Shown one piece after another: positions 20,224 through 20,679 of a stretch of DNA of 20,679 bases (position 1 is the stretch's first letter; every line of letters starts with the position of its first letter). The stretch spans positions 1 through 20,679 of the forward strand of contig CAJABS010000008.1 in assembly GCA_903938075.1 (NCBI GenBank), given 5' to 3'. The stretch is from an uncultured Chloroflexota bacterium. GTDB taxonomy: Bacteria; Chloroflexota; Limnocylindria; Limnocylindrales; Limnocylindraceae. Made by a program: the position numbers and the translations under genes. Below the pieces are notes generated by a model. That model was not told the DNA's origin. It ran no database searches and was given only the letters and a program-made list of their open reading frames with translations.

Positions 20224-20679
20224 CTAGATTCCCGAACCCTCAGCTGCGACCTCGTCGGTACGCACGCGTGCCTGCGACAACTGGCTCCCCGCAGGAACGC
20301 TCTTCGTGAGCCATACGTTGCCGCCGATTGTGGAGCCACGACCAACCGTGATGCGACCAAGTACCGTCGCCCCGGAATAGATCACGACATCGTCTTCAAT
20401 GATCGGGTGGCGCGGCTGACCCTTTACCAGGTTGCCATCGTCACCCTTCGGGAAGCTCTTGGAGCCGAGTGTGACCCCTTGATAGAGGCGCACGCCGCTG
20501 CCGATGATCGCCGTCTCACCAATCACAACACCGGTGCCATGGTCAATGAAGAAGCGCTCGCCGATTGTGGCGCCGCTGCCGATGGAGGAACCGCCCGCGG
20601 AACACATTACGTTTGCGCCGGAGGCGGCCACTTTGTCGCCGTCTGCCGCTGCCTCGACGGACACTGCCGACGCCGGCGC
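20224..20679 (-). CDS. Serine O-acetyltransferase (CysE/EpsC-like), 5' part beyond window, DIHP motif not found
   Basis: About 151 residues are visible and the frame is open to the right edge, so the N-terminus lies outside. A GTG at 20664 is unlikely to be the true start. The left-handed beta-helix part is clear: GATIGERFFIDHGTGVVIGETAIIG, YQGVTLGSKSFPKGDDGN, QPRHPIIEDDVVIYSGATVLG and GSTIGGNVWLTKSVPAGS. The insert SFPKGDDGNLVKG is typical of the subgroup seen in Bacteroidetes and others. The His of FIDHG and the His of RHP match the two catalytic histidines of E. coli CysE (158 and 193). The conserved GIDIHPGA just upstream reads GSSIGSGA here, so the Asp that pairs with the first His seems absent. 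The visible sequence before it is Ala/Ser/Gly-rich. The enzyme would make O-acetylserine for cysteine synthesis. Confidence 0.75.
   Translation of the reverse strand, partial: APASAVSVEAAADGDKVAASGANVMCSAGGSSIGSGATIGERFFIDHGTGVVIGETAIIGSGVRLYQGVTLGSKSFPKGDDGNLVKGQPRHPIIEDDVVIYSGATVLGRITVGRGSTIGGNVWLTKSVPAGSQLSQARVRTDEVAAEGSGI

Noticed and set aside
1..20679. tRNA, rRNA, CRISPR array, insertion sequence or prophage
   Set aside because: Nearly every base is accounted for by protein genes. I saw no cloverleaf, regularly spaced repeats, transposase or integrase motif, or terminal inverted repeats.

Overview
This is a very gene-dense chromosomal stretch at roughly 60% G+C (judged by eye). It holds 19 protein genes, the first and last cut by the window edges, plus two candidate short leader ORFs. 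I see no rRNA, tRNA, CRISPR array, insertion sequence or phage gene. No stretch longer than about 150 bases lacks a gene. Neighbouring genes often overlap by 1-4 bases, and two convergent pairs meet stop codon to stop codon. Many genes have no Shine-Dalgarno sequence. Instead a TAnnnT box (TACGCT, TAGAAT, TATCCT, TACACT and similar) ends exactly 6-7 bases before the start codon, which is the signature of leaderless transcription. Compact packing, lipoproteins, an Asp/Pro/Ser-rich exported protein and a sortase-like protein with a QTSE motif suggest a small-genome free-living bacterium. A freshwater Chloroflexota lineage (Limnocylindrus-like) is my best guess, with an actinobacterium as the alternative. 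The taxonomic call is inference and no marker gene here settles it.

Layout. 1-1009 (+): the 3' part of a LUD-domain protein, overlapping a small four-helix membrane protein. 1087-1932 (+): S-adenosylmethionine hydrolase (DUF62). 1973-4600 (+): a polar amino-acid ABC importer (lipoprotein, permease, ATPase), preceded by a candidate 27-codon Arg-rich leader ORF. 4648-5187 (+): a small HExxH metallopeptidase, overlapping tail to tail with a glycosyltransferase on the minus strand (5150-6382). 6483-7463 (+): nucleoside hydrolase. 7524-8459 (+): exported protein with a very acidic linker. 8460-10886 (-): MFS transporter and AI-2E-family permease. 10948-13759 (+): sortase-like protein followed by an acyltransferase-3/SGNH O-acyltransferase. 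13756-18236 (-): TrmH/SpoU RNA methyltransferase, GH18 lipoprotein, and a large secreted serine hydrolase fused to a seven-repeat propeller and an FN3-like domain. 18284-20146 (-): ABC exporter with an 18-codon upstream ORF. 20224-20679 (-): C-terminal part of a serine O-acetyltransferase.

How the genes work together. The amino-acid importer, nucleoside hydrolase and SAM hydrolase fit scavenging and recycling of small nitrogen compounds. The sortase-like protein, SGNH acyltransferase, GH18 lipoprotein, serine hydrolase-propeller, glycosyltransferase and ABC exporter form a cell-envelope theme spread over several transcription units rather than one operon.

Most worth following up: the uniform leaderless promoter pattern; the Arg-rich leader ORF with an internal GC hairpin ahead of the amino-acid importer; the 18-codon ORF coupled by an ATGA overlap to the ABC exporter, with a palindrome over its -10 box; the sortase-like protein with Ser where the catalytic Cys is expected; and the serine acetyltransferase that appears to lack the conserved DIHP motif.
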